Shown in pieces: positions 1 to 7,682 of a stretch of DNA of 27,547 nt. The stretch's first letter is position 1; every line of letters starts with the position of its first letter. Source of the stretch: Roseomonas xinghualingensis (GTDB taxonomy: Bacteria > Pseudomonadota > Alphaproteobacteria > Acetobacterales > Acetobacteraceae); contig NZ_JAOXLP010000036.1 in assembly GCF_025791835.1 (NCBI RefSeq), positions 1 to 27,547 of the forward strand, written 5' to 3'. Made by a program: the position numbers and the translations under genes. The notes under the pieces are model-generated. The model was not told the origin of the DNA, searched no databases, and saw only the letters and a list, made by a program, of their open reading frames with translations.

Positions 1-153
1 TTGGTCCACGCCGCCGGCCTGGCCGTAGCCTGTGGCGGCGCCACGCCGACCACGAGCAGAAGCGAGGAACCCGCGACGTGACACCAACGCCGGTCATTGA
101 CCGACCCGATTACAGAAGGTGTTCTTAGCCTCCCAGGGGCCACGCGCGCGCCC
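1..153. other. Left-edge stretch, no gene assigned
   Basis: This stretch lies downstream of the Rieske ferredoxin. On the minus strand one frame starts with a possible GTG and reads Ser-Arg-Arg-Gly-Phe-Leu, and another frame contains a hydrophobic Leu-Leu-Leu-Val-Val-Gly run ending in Ala-rich sequence. Both look like pieces of a secreted-protein signal sequence, as would be expected if another Bug-type receptor gene started here and ran off the left edge. Neither frame has a convincing start plus ribosome binding site, so no CDS is called. Confidence 0.25.
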
Positions 154-489
154 TCAGCCCGCCCCGGACGGCAACAGGATCTCCACCTGCCCCTCGGCCA
201 CCCGCGTCGGAAAGGTGCTCAGTGCCCGCTCGCACGGGCTGCTCAGCGCCTCCCCCGTCGTCACGTCGAACTGCCCGCCATGCAGCGGGCATTCCACCAC
301 CGTGCCATCCAGCCACCCGTCCGACAGCAGCGCGTAGGCATGGGTGCAGACATTGTCGGTGGCGTAGATCCGCCCCTCGACATTGTAGAGCGCGACCTGG
401 CGTTCCCCGAGGCGCAGCGCGAGGATTTCCCCTTCGGGCACGTCCTCTGCCGCCGCGACGCGCTGCCAGGACCCGACATCCTCCGACAT
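154..489 (-). CDS. Rieske [2Fe-2S] ferredoxin of a ring-hydroxylating dioxygenase
   Basis: This 111-residue cytoplasmic ferredoxin should pass electrons from the FAD reductase encoded at 3396-4667 to the terminal oxygenase. The Rieske ligands are visible as C48-x-H50 and C67-x2-H70, with 16 residues between the two pairs, as in naphthalene/biphenyl-type ferredoxins. Length matches the family (about 105-115 residues). The ATG at 489 is preceded by a good GGAGG ribosome binding site in the 16-bp gap after the beta subunit. It is the last gene of a leftward operon: reductase, Bug receptor, alpha, beta, ferredoxin. Nitrite-reductase small subunits share the fold, but the neighbours make the dioxygenase role more likely. 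Confidence 0.88.
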   Translation of the reverse strand: MSEDVGSWQRVAAAEDVPEGEILALRLGERQVALYNVEGRIYATDNVCTHAYALLSDGWLDGTVVECPLHGGQFDVTTGEALSSPCERALSTFPTRVAEGQVEILLPSGAG

Positions 490-505
490 CTCGATTCCTC
501 CGTCC

Positions 506-1009
506 CTAGACGCTGTAGAAGTCCAACGCCGTCGGGATCATGTCGTTGGTCAGCAGCACCTTCTTGCGGGCGATGCGCCAAGCGCCATCCGGCTCCCGAC
601 GCAGCGTGTGCTCGTAGCGGCCGACATACATATGCGCGCGCGACACGCGCGGGTCGAACTCGTGCACCATCCAGCTCGACGTCACCTCGATGCCGCCATC
701 CGTCACGGCCATGGGCAGGATGTTGGTCACCATATGCACCGTGCGCGGCAGCGGCAGCGCCGTCACCGACTTGCGCGTGCGGATCCGCATGATCCGCTCC
801 TCCAGCCCGACGCGGGAGGGGTGGTAGATGAGCGAAATCTCGCGGTCCGGGTCGCTCGTCGGCCGGTGCTCGTCCAGCCAGGCCGGGACCCAGAACACCG
901 CGTCCTCCGCATAGAGGGCGAGCCAGGAATCCCAGTCCTGGCGGTCGAGATAGAGCCCCTCGCGGTAGAGTAGGTCGGCGCAGACCGCCGCCGCGGTTAC
1001 GTCGGTCAT
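506..1009 (-). CDS. Ring-hydroxylating dioxygenase beta subunit
   Basis: This 167-residue small subunit has an NTF2/SnoaL-like fold and supports assembly of the alpha3beta3 oxygenase. It carries family hallmarks: the N-terminal D-W-D-S-W-L-x-L-Y-x-x-D-A pattern, the R-E-I-S-L-I-Y-H-P-S-R-x-G-L-E-x-R segment, and a C-terminal R-K-K-V-L-L-x-N-D segment. It most resembles benzoate/anthranilate dioxygenase small subunits. The frame stays open upstream, but the start is set at the ATG at 1009. This overlaps the alpha-subunit stop by 4 bp (ATGA), which indicates translational coupling, and gives the usual family length. Confidence 0.88.
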   Translation of the reverse strand: MTDVTAAAVCADLLYREGLYLDRQDWDSWLALYAEDAVFWVPAWLDEHRPTSDPDREISLIYHPSRVGLEERIMRIRTRKSVTALPLPRTVHMVTNILPMAVTDGGIEVTSSWMVHEFDPRVSRAHMYVGRYEHTLRREPDGAWRIARKKVLLTNDMIPTALDFYSV

Positions 1010-2352
1010 TCCGCCGCCGCCTGCATTTCGCCGCGCGCCACCAGCCGCCGCCATTCGCGGTAGCTCGCGTGGAAGCAGGTCTCGTCTCCGAAGGCGAGCG
1101 ACCCCACGGCCTCGGCCGCCGGCCGCACCCCGATCTCCGCGGCGAGCGACGGCCCGCCATTCCCGCCGCCCAGCCCGCGCGCATAGCCCTGCGTCCAGCC
1201 ATCCGTATCGGCCGCGTAGCCAGATTGGCAGTACTCGTACATCACGTTGTCGTCCGAGGTCGCGAGGCCGGTCGGGTTGAAGAAATCCTCGTACTGCCGA
1301 ATCCGCAGCCGCCGCGCCTCCGCCTCCTCGCCGATCGGGGCCATGCAGTGGGACATCATCTCCGTCCGGTCCGGCCCCAGCGGGCGCCAGGTGCGGAGCT
1401 GCAGGGAGACGATGTCGATGATCTGCAGGTTCGGAAAGATGGTCAGGTTGCGCTGGCGGAGCATCCACTTCGCCTTCGCCTCGCCCACGCGCTGCCGCAC
1501 CTCGGCAAGGCGGGCCGTATCGAAGGCCAGCGGCCGCAGCCCGCGCGGGGGATTGCGGATGGACCACATCATCGAGTGCCCGTTCTCGAAGCTGAAGCTG
1601 CCCTGCGCCTCCGCATCCACCTCCGGCGGCGGCGTAACGCCAGGCGGGCTGGCCTTTGCGCGCTTGGCCAGCACATCGACATAGGAGCTGTGGGTGGAGC
1701 CGAAATGGTAGAAATCCAGCCCGTTCTCCAGCTGCAGCTTCCAGTTGGCATCGAAGGTGTAGTTCACCGGCCCGGGCACGAACTCCCAGCCCGTGCTGCT
1801 CTGGTCGAGCACGAGATCGAGCATCGCCCGCGCCTCGCCCAGATGCTCCTCCAGCGAGGGCACGTCGGGCGAGAGGCTGGCGAACAGCAGGCCACGGTAG
1901 TTGCCGAAGCGCGCAACGGGCAGCAGGCCGTGATCCTCCTGCACGAAGGATTCCGGGTACTGCCCCTCCGCCTCGTCCGTCACGAGCGTGTTCCGCCCGG
2001 CGCTATCATAGGCCCAGCCGTGATAGCGGCAGACATGGAACTTTGTCCGGCCCTTGCGGAAGGGGCACACCACCGCGCCGCGATGCCGGCAGGAATTGAG
2101 GAAGGCGTGGATCACCCCCTCGGAATCCCGCGTTACCAGCACGGGCTGGCGGCCGATAAAGGTGGTGAAGAACTCGTTGGGCTTCGCCACCTGGCTTTCC
2201 AGCCCCACGAAGACCCAGGTGCCCTCGAAGATGCGCTCCATCTCCAGCTGGAACACCGCGGGGTCGCGGAATACGTCGCGGTGAACGCGAAACACGCCGC
2301 TCTCCGGCCGGTCCTGGACCAGCTCGGCGGCGCTCCTGGGTCGGTCGCTCAT
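1006..2352 (-). CDS. Ring-hydroxylating dioxygenase alpha subunit (Rieske non-heme iron oxygenase)
   Basis: This 448-residue catalytic subunit should activate O2 to dihydroxylate an aromatic (probably carboxylated) substrate. The N-terminal Rieske domain has C88-x-H90 and C108-x2-H111 with the canonical 17-residue spacing. The catalytic domain has the mononuclear iron site E-N-G-L-D213-x2-H216-x4-H221, and a DD pair near residue 400 could supply the third iron ligand. The sequence style is that of the benzoate/toluate/anthranilate group, for example V-F-R-V-H-R-D-V-F near residue 20. Because a separate ferredoxin and an FAD reductase lie in the same operon, the system looks three-component, as in AndA-type anthranilate dioxygenase, not two-component like BenABC. 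The ATG at 2352 follows a GGAG site; the frame extends upstream without a better start. The substrate cannot be read from sequence alone. Confidence 0.9.
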   Translation of the reverse strand: MSDRPRSAAELVQDRPESGVFRVHRDVFRDPAVFQLEMERIFEGTWVFVGLESQVAKPNEFFTTFIGRQPVLVTRDSEGVIHAFLNSCRHRGAVVCPFRKGRTKFHVCRYHGWAYDSAGRNTLVTDEAEGQYPESFVQEDHGLLPVARFGNYRGLLFASLSPDVPSLEEHLGEARAMLDLVLDQSSTGWEFVPGPVNYTFDANWKLQLENGLDFYHFGSTHSSYVDVLAKRAKASPPGVTPPPEVDAEAQGSFSFENGHSMMWSIRNPPRGLRPLAFDTARLAEVRQRVGEAKAKWMLRQRNLTIFPNLQIIDIVSLQLRTWRPLGPDRTEMMSHCMAPIGEEAEARRLRIRQYEDFFNPTGLATSDDNVMYEYCQSGYAADTDGWTQGYARGLGGGNGGPSLAAEIGVRPAAEAVGSLAFGDETCFHASYREWRRLVARGEMQAAAE

Positions 2353-2378
2353 GGCGAGGGCTCCGTCATGCGTTGTGT

Positions 2379-3359
2379 CTAGTCGAGCGAGATGCTGGCC
2401 GCGCGGGCCACGTCCCGCCACTTCGCCAGCTCGCCCTTCAGGAAGGCGTCCAGCTCGGCGATGGTCGATGGCGCGGGCTCCACGCCCAGCGGCCGCACCT
2501 GTGCGCCGAAGCGCGGGGAGGCGACGATCTCTCGCAGATCCGCCGAGATGCGCCGCAGCGCCGCCTCCGGCGCACCGGCCGGCGCCACCATCGCCTGGAA
2601 GGCGGTGACGGAGAAGCCGGGATAGGTCTCGGCGATGGTCGGCGTGGCCGGCGAATCCGGCAGCTTCGCATCCCCCGCCACCGCCATCAGCTTCAGCCGC
2701 CCCGCCTCCACATGCGGCCGCACGGAGCTCCATAGGTCGAACATGAGCGGCACGCGGTCGCCCAGCACGTCGGTCAGCGCTGGCGCGCTGCCGTTGTAGG
2801 GCACGTGCTCCATCTGGATGCCCGCCTTCTGCTGCAGCAGCTCGCCCGCCATCTGCCCGCCCGTACCCGGCCCCGGCGAGGCATAGGCGAGCGGGCTGCG
2901 CGCCTCCTTTGCATGCGCCACCAGCTCGGCCAAGTTGCGCGGCGCGAAGCCCGGCGAGGCCACCAGCACGAAGGGTGAGGTCACCAGCATCCCCACCGCC
3001 GTGAAGCCGCGCACCGTGTCATAGGGCAGGCGCTGCCGCACCGCGGGGTTGATGACGAAGGAGTTGGTGGCCACCCCGATCGTGTAGCCATCCGGCGCCG
3101 CCTGGGCGAGCGCGTTGGTGCCCACGATGGTGCCGCCGCCGCCCCGGTTCTCTACCACCACCGGCTGCTTCCACCGGTCCCCGAGCTGCTCGGCGATGAT
3201 ACGCACGATCACGTCGGTCGGCCCGCCCGCGGCGAAGGGCACGATGATGCGCACGGGCCGCACGGGGAAGGTGGCCTCCTGCGCCCGCGCGCCCCGCGCG
3301 GCCAGCGCCAGTCCCGGCGCCGCCAGCAGCGCCGCCCGCCTCGTCCAACGTCCCGTCAT
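2379..3359 (-). CDS. Bug/TctC-family periplasmic solute-binding protein (1)
   Basis: This 326-residue periplasmic receptor belongs to the Bug (TTT substrate-binding) family, which binds carboxylates and other small acids. The N-terminus has a twin-arginine style signal (T-R-R-A-A-L-L-A-A-P) with likely cleavage after A-R-A. The mature start F-P-V-R-P-V-R-I-I-V-P-F-A-A-G-G-P-T-D is diagnostic, and P-Y-N-G-S-A-P-A near the middle is the second family motif. The ATG at 3359 is chosen over one 12 bp upstream because it has GGAGG at the correct distance. It sits between the reductase and alpha-subunit genes and probably captures the substrate of the dioxygenase. No TctA/TctB membrane genes are nearby, which is common for orphan Bug receptors. 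Confidence 0.88.
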   Translation of the reverse strand: MTGRWTRRAALLAAPGLALAARGARAQEATFPVRPVRIIVPFAAGGPTDVIVRIIAEQLGDRWKQPVVVENRGGGGTIVGTNALAQAAPDGYTIGVATNSFVINPAVRQRLPYDTVRGFTAVGMLVTSPFVLVASPGFAPRNLAELVAHAKEARSPLAYASPGPGTGGQMAGELLQQKAGIQMEHVPYNGSAPALTDVLGDRVPLMFDLWSSVRPHVEAGRLKLMAVAGDAKLPDSPATPTIAETYPGFSVTAFQAMVAPAGAPEAALRRISADLREIVASPRFGAQVRPLGVEPAPSTIAELDAFLKGELAKWRDVARAASISLD

Positions 3360-3395
3360 GCCGTCCTCCATCCCCTCTTTTTCTTTCGCGCCGGA

Positions 3396-4667
3396 TCAGC
3401 CGGCAGCGGCCCGCGCCGGCACCGCCAGCCGTGCGGCGGGATCGGCCAGCACCGCCCGCGGCACCGGCTGCCCGGCGCGGATCGCCTTGCGCAGCATCCC
3501 GATGTCCCGCCCGTTATTCACCGCCACGGCCCCCACCGGCCGCCCCTCCTCATCCATCGAGACCAGGGTCCAGCGGTCGGAACCGGGATCGCCGCGCTCG
3601 ACGAACTCCACCCCGGAATCCGGCAGCCCGACAGACTGGATGTTGTGGGTGAACTGATCGGACCACAGCCAGGGCAGGTCCTCGTAACAGGCGGCCTCGC
3701 CGCACATGGCGCGCGCGGCGGTCAGCGGCTGCTCGGAGGCCGTCTTCCAGGATTCCACCCGCCGCCGCGGCCCCTGCCCGGCGATGGGATGACAGGTCAC
3801 CTCCCCTGCCGCGAAGATGGCGGGGTCGTCGGTGCCGCACGCCGCATCCACCAGGATGCCGTCCCCCACCGCCAGCCCGGCCGCCTCGGCCAGTTCCGTG
3901 TTTGGCCGGATGCCGATCCCCACCACGACCAGATCCGCCCGCAGCGCCTCGCCGCCGAGATCCAGCACCGCCCCGCCCTCCGGCGCGGCCCGGATGGCGG
4001 CCACCCGCGCGCCGAGCCGCAGCGCCACGCCCTCACGCCCGTGCAGCGCCGCCGCCCAGCGACTCAGCGCTTCCGGCATCCCGCGCACCAGCAGCCGCGG
4101 CGCCGCCTCCACCACCGTCACCCGGCAGCCGAGCATCCGTGCCGCCGCTGCCACCTCCAGCCCGATGAAGCCGCCGCCCACCACTGCCACATGCCGCCCG
4201 GGAACCATCCCGGCCCGCAGCCGCGCCGCATCATCCAGCCCGCGCAAGGTATGCACCGGCGCCCCGGCCTCCGCCGGCAGCACCAGCGGACGGGACCCGG
4301 TGGCGAGAAGCAGCCGGTCGTAAGGAATGGCCTCGCCCCGTGCCGTGGCGACCTGCCGCGCCGCCCGGTCAATCGCCACCACCCGCTGCCCGGCGCTGTG
4401 AAGGATGTTGAGGGTGGCGTAATCCGCCGTCCCCGGCAGGCTCAGCGCATCCGGCGCCATGCGGCCGAGCAGCAGGTCCTTGGACAGCGGCGGCCGGTCA
4501 TAGGGCAGCCCCGCCTCCTCCCCGATCAGCGTGATAGAGGCCGACGGGTCCAGCCGCCGCAACTCCAGCACCGCGCGATGCCCGGCCAGGCCGGCCCCGA
4601 CGATCACGTGGCGACGGGCGGGCTCCTGACCTCCGGGGGTGGCCCTGCCTGCACCGGTCATGCTCAT
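3396..4667 (-). CDS. FAD-dependent NAD(P)H:ferredoxin reductase
   Basis: This 423-residue flavoprotein belongs to the pyridine nucleotide-disulfide oxidoreductase superfamily and resembles the reductases of three-component dioxygenases and P450s (BphA4, rhodocoxin reductase). The FAD-binding G-x-G-x-x-G lies at residues 24-29, the NAD-binding G-G-G-F-I-G at 164-169, and the second FAD motif is a D-x-x-x-F-A-A-G-E type segment near residue 290. P-Y-D-R-P-P-L-S-K at about 55-63 is typical of the group. It should reduce the Rieske ferredoxin at 154-489. The ATG at 4667 has GGAGG eight bases upstream. It is the first gene of the leftward dioxygenase operon, divergent from the MocR regulator. Confidence 0.88.
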   Translation of the reverse strand: MSMTGAGRATPGGQEPARRHVIVGAGLAGHRAVLELRRLDPSASITLIGEEAGLPYDRPPLSKDLLLGRMAPDALSLPGTADYATLNILHSAGQRVVAIDRAARQVATARGEAIPYDRLLLATGSRPLVLPAEAGAPVHTLRGLDDAARLRAGMVPGRHVAVVGGGFIGLEVAAAARMLGCRVTVVEAAPRLLVRGMPEALSRWAAALHGREGVALRLGARVAAIRAAPEGGAVLDLGGEALRADLVVVGIGIRPNTELAEAAGLAVGDGILVDAACGTDDPAIFAAGEVTCHPIAGQGPRRRVESWKTASEQPLTAARAMCGEAACYEDLPWLWSDQFTHNIQSVGLPDSGVEFVERGDPGSDRWTLVSMDEEGRPVGAVAVNNGRDIGMLRKAIRAGQPVPRAVLADPAARLAVPARAAAG

Positions 4668-4712
4668 GCGGACGCCTCCTCCCTCTTGGAGATGAGGTCA
4701 CCACGCCTGCTG

Positions 4713-4755
4713 CTGTACAGGTAGTGACAGATTCCGTGATTCGGGACCAGTACAG
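4713..4755. promoter_or_regulatory. Candidate operator in the divergent intergenic region
   Basis: The 100-bp gap between the reductase start and the MocR-type regulator start contains CTGTACAG (4713-4720, a perfect palindrome) and a second GTACAG at 4750-4755. The two GTACAG hexamers are in direct orientation 35 bp apart, with a related TGACAG at 4725-4730 between them. MocR-type regulators often bind paired direct repeats in such divergent promoters. The assignment is by position and pattern only. Confidence 0.45.
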
Positions 4756-4767
4756 AAAGGGGCGGGC

Positions 4768-6207
4768 ATGCGGCGCTACGAAGCAGTGATGGATCTCGTT
4801 CGGCGGCAGGTCGTGGCCGGGACGCTGCGCGCGGGCGACCGGATGCCCTCAATCCGGGCCATGGCCGCCCGCATGGGCGTCAGCGCCATCACGGTGCAGC
4901 ACGCCTATGCCCTGTTGGAGACCGCCGGCGAGATCCGGGCCCATGCGCGATCCGGCTTCTTCGTGGCCCAGCCGCGGCGGAGCCCGCCGGAATTCTCGGA
5001 CGACCCGGGCCTGCCCGCGGGCGGCGAGGGGCGCCCCGTGGATCTCGACGCGCTCGCCTACCGCGTCGCCTCCTGGAGGCATGACGGGCTGGGTGCCTTC
5101 GGGGCCGCCCTGCCCAGCGCCGACCTGTTCGACGCGGCCGGGCTACACCGGCAGCTCGCCCGCGTCCTGCGACACGCGACGGGGCAGGAGGGCGCGCAGC
5201 CCCCGGGGGGCGATGCCATGCTACGGGAAGCGATCGCCCGCCGCTCCTCCCGCCGCGGTGTCGTCGCGAGCCCGGAGGAGGTGGTGGTCACGGGGGATGG
5301 CATGGCCGGGCTCAACCTGTGCCTGGACGTGCTCACCGAGCCCGGCGACGTGGTGCTCGTCGAGAGCCCGTCCTTCTTCCCGCTCCTCGCTGCCCTGCAC
5401 CGCCGGCGCCTGCGGGCCCTGGAGATCTACTCCCATCCCCGGCACGGGGTGGACCCGGACCAGCTGAATCACCTGCTGCGCAGCAACGATGTCCGCGCCT
5501 GCCTCATGATGCCGGTGCACCATCACCCCACCGGCATCACCTATCCGGAGGAGGTGATGCGCCGGATCGTGGAGGTCGCCGCGCGGGAGGGCGTTCTGAT
5601 CGTCGAGTGCGATCTGTACGGCGAGCTGAGCCATCGCGAGGAGGCGACCGCCAGCCTCAAGCGCTTCGACCCCGGCGACGTGGTCCTGCAGTTCGGGAGC
5701 TTCGCCAACACTCTCGCACCGGGCTACGGACTGGGCTGGGTGCTGGGCGGGCGGCACCGGCGGCGGCTGATGGAGAGCCAGTTTCTCAGCGGCATGGTCA
5801 CCGGCGACCCCATGCGGCAGAGGGCGATCGCGGAATACATCGGGCAGCGCAGCCATGACCGCCGCCTCAGGGTGCTGCGGGAGACGCTCGCCGCGCGGAT
5901 GCAGCACGGGCTGGAGCTGGTGGCCCGGCATTTTCCGCAGGGCTGCGCGGTCTCCCGCCCGGCCGGGGGCTTCATGTGCTGGGTCCGCGGACCGAGGGAC
6001 TTCGACGCCCTGGCGGCGTCGCGCGCCGCCCTCGGCCTCGGCGTCTCCCTGGCACCCGGCCCGATGTTCTCGGTTACCCAGTCCTTCGAGACCTTCGTCG
6101 GCCTGAACCTGTCTTTCGCCTGGGACGCGGAGCGGGAGGCGCAGTTCCGGCTGGTTGCGGCGATCATTTCCGGCCAGGTCGGCGCCACGGCCAGGCCCAG
6201 CCCCTGA
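4768..6207 (+). CDS. MocR-type GntR regulator with a degenerate aminotransferase-like domain
   Basis: This 479-residue regulator has a GntR winged helix-turn-helix (residues about 1-70, including L-R-A-G-D-R-M-P-S-I-R) fused to a fold-type I aminotransferase-like domain (about 110-470), as in GabR and PdxR. The cofactor pocket is unusual. D282 and Y284 correspond to conserved PLP contacts, but the Schiff-base lysine position in G-S-F-A-N-T-L-A-P-G is Asn314 (codon AAC). The N-P-x-G asparagine is His253, and the C-terminal substrate-carboxylate arginine is Gly445. The protein may therefore not form the internal aldimine. It is transcribed divergently from the dioxygenase operon and probably controls it. 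The ATG at 4768 follows an AAAGGGG site. The sequence shows no frameshift. Confidence 0.85.
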   Translation: MRRYEAVMDLVRRQVVAGTLRAGDRMPSIRAMAARMGVSAITVQHAYALLETAGEIRAHARSGFFVAQPRRSPPEFSDDPGLPAGGEGRPVDLDALAYRVASWRHDGLGAFGAALPSADLFDAAGLHRQLARVLRHATGQEGAQPPGGDAMLREAIARRSSRRGVVASPEEVVVTGDGMAGLNLCLDVLTEPGDVVLVESPSFFPLLAALHRRRLRALEIYSHPRHGVDPDQLNHLLRSNDVRACLMMPVHHHPTGITYPEEVMRRIVEVAAREGVLIVECDLYGELSHREEATASLKRFDPGDVVLQFGSFANTLAPGYGLGWVLGGRHRRRLMESQFLSGMVTGDPMRQRAIAEYIGQRSHDRRLRVLRETLAARMQHGLELVARHFPQGCAVSRPAGGFMCWVRGPRDFDALAASRAALGLGVSLAPGPMFSVTQSFETFVGLNLSFAWDAEREAQFRLVAAIISGQVGATARPSP

Positions 6208-6531
6208 AGCTGCAGCGCCGGACAGGCGATCGAGTGGCGGACCTGCGGTGAAAGAGTGATCAGGAGGCCGCGCCTCCCACATCGGCGCCCACTGCCCAGG
6301 CATCAGCGCCGGCGCTGGCGGCGGCAGGGCGGATCGCCTTCTCCCTTCCCTCCCCCGTGTCTATGCGGGCCGGGATGACCGCGAGCCTGCCCTTCCTGGA
6401 TGCCGAGGTGCCGGCCGAGCGGGTGTGGTGGATCCAGGCCCCGCGGCGCGCCACCCCCGGCAGGCGGTGCGGATCGACTGCGTTGCATGGACCAGCTTGA
6501 AGGCGCAGGAGTGCCGCCGGCGGCTCCGCGA
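6208..6531. other. Gap between the MocR regulator and the IS5 transposase
   Basis: About 320 bp lie between the MocR-type gene and the end of the IS5 transposase. Both strands have short open frames, but none has a recognisable product or clear ribosome binding site. The stretch probably contains the 3' end of the IS5 element and some displaced DNA. No clean inverted repeat could be fixed by eye. Confidence 0.4.
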
Positions 6532-7497
6532 TCACGTGATGCGGACATACTCTGGGCGTCCGAGTTCGAGCATTTCGTTGAGTGCGCGGACAGCGACGGC
6601 TATCTCGGTCGCACGGCGCCGGTCGGTACGCGAGTGCAGCGCGCCGCCGATGACGCGCTTGGACCTGCTGATATCCGCCTCGACCAGGGCACGCGAGTTG
6701 TAACCAGACACCTTCTGCCAGCCCATGCGCCCGCACTCGGCGATCGCCCTGAGGTGCTCGTCGCGCTGAGTTGGCGCCGTCTCGGCCGTGGCGCTCGGTA
6801 CGGCGCCCGAGCGGGGTGGCACGATGACAGCAGCATCGGGGTGCCGCGCCGCAATTTCAGCGTAGACACCATCCTGGTCGTAGGCGCCATCGGCGGTGAA
6901 CGAGGCGATCCTGTCCGCGACCTGATCGAGCAAGGGACCAACCTGGGAGGCGTCATCGACATCGTTCGCCGTCAGGGTGAACGCGGCGATCTGTCCGGTG
7001 TCGGCGTCCACACCGATGTGCAACTTGCGCCACGACCGGCGCGTCCTGCTCCTGTGCTTCTCGACCAGCCACTCGCCCGGGCCACATAGCCGCAGCCCTG
7101 TACTGTCCACCAGCAGGTGTATGGGGCGGGTGCTGGACCGGGGCTGTCGCACCTCCAACGTCTCGGCCCGGCGGCTGAGGGTAGAATGGTCCGGCACGGG
7201 CAGGTCGAGACCGAGAAGGTCAATGATCGAGCCCATCAGCCCTTCGGTCTGACGCAAGGCCAGGCGGAACACGGCTCGAAGCGCCAGGGCCGTGGAGATG
7301 GCCAGCTCCGAATAGCGGGGTTGCCCGCTCTGCGCGGTCCGGCGCTCGGCCTTCCAGGCCGCGATCGCCGCATCCGTGAACCAAACGGTCAGACTGCCAC
7401 GCCCGCGGAGAGCCGCATCGTATTCTGCCCAGTTCGTTGCCCGGAACCTCAGCTTCGGAATACGGTGACGGCGGTCGGCATTCGCCTTGAACGGCAA
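6532..7497 (-). CDS. IS5-family transposase (DDE)
   Basis: This 321-residue DDE transposase appears intact. The catalytic triad is readable: first Asp in L-L-V-D-S-T-G-L-R, second Asp in F-T-A-D-G-A-Y-D, and Glu within the IS4/IS5 signature Y-(2)-R-(3)-E-(6)-K (Y-N-S-R-A-L-V-E-A-D-I-S-R-S-K). The frame runs 44 codons further upstream to an ATG at 7629. A TTG start at 7497 is preferred because it is preceded by an AGGAG site 8 bases away, and the protein then begins just before the family-typical F-K-A-N-A-D-R-R-H-R segment. Element ends were not resolved: the 5' end lies somewhere in 7510-7630 and the 3' end below 6532. Confidence 0.85.
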   Translation of the reverse strand: MPFKANADRRHRIPKLRFRATNWAEYDAALRGRGSLTVWFTDAAIAAWKAERRTAQSGQPRYSELAISTALALRAVFRLALRQTEGLMGSIIDLLGLDLPVPDHSTLSRRAETLEVRQPRSSTRPIHLLVDSTGLRLCGPGEWLVEKHRSRTRRSWRKLHIGVDADTGQIAAFTLTANDVDDASQVGPLLDQVADRIASFTADGAYDQDGVYAEIAARHPDAAVIVPPRSGAVPSATAETAPTQRDEHLRAIAECGRMGWQKVSGYNSRALVEADISRSKRVIGGALHSRTDRRRATEIAVAVRALNEMLELGRPEYVRIT

Positions 7498-7682
7498 GCT
7501 GCGTTCTCCTGGAGGATGACGGACCCCCGCCACCTCAGGAACCCATAACCCAGCCAGGCGTTGCCAAGTTGGCGAGAACGGCGACACCGAGAGCTTACGG
7601 CTGGTGATGGCCTCACACGGCAGCCGCAAATCCGGTCACCTCTCGCCATGCACTGAATGCGGCGTCACGAACGGTACGGAAT

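Noticed and set aside
6260..6736. 158-codon open frame on the minus strand beside the IS5 transposase
   Set aside because: Its upper part overlaps the transposase in another frame and its product resembles nothing I recognise; high GC makes such frames common.
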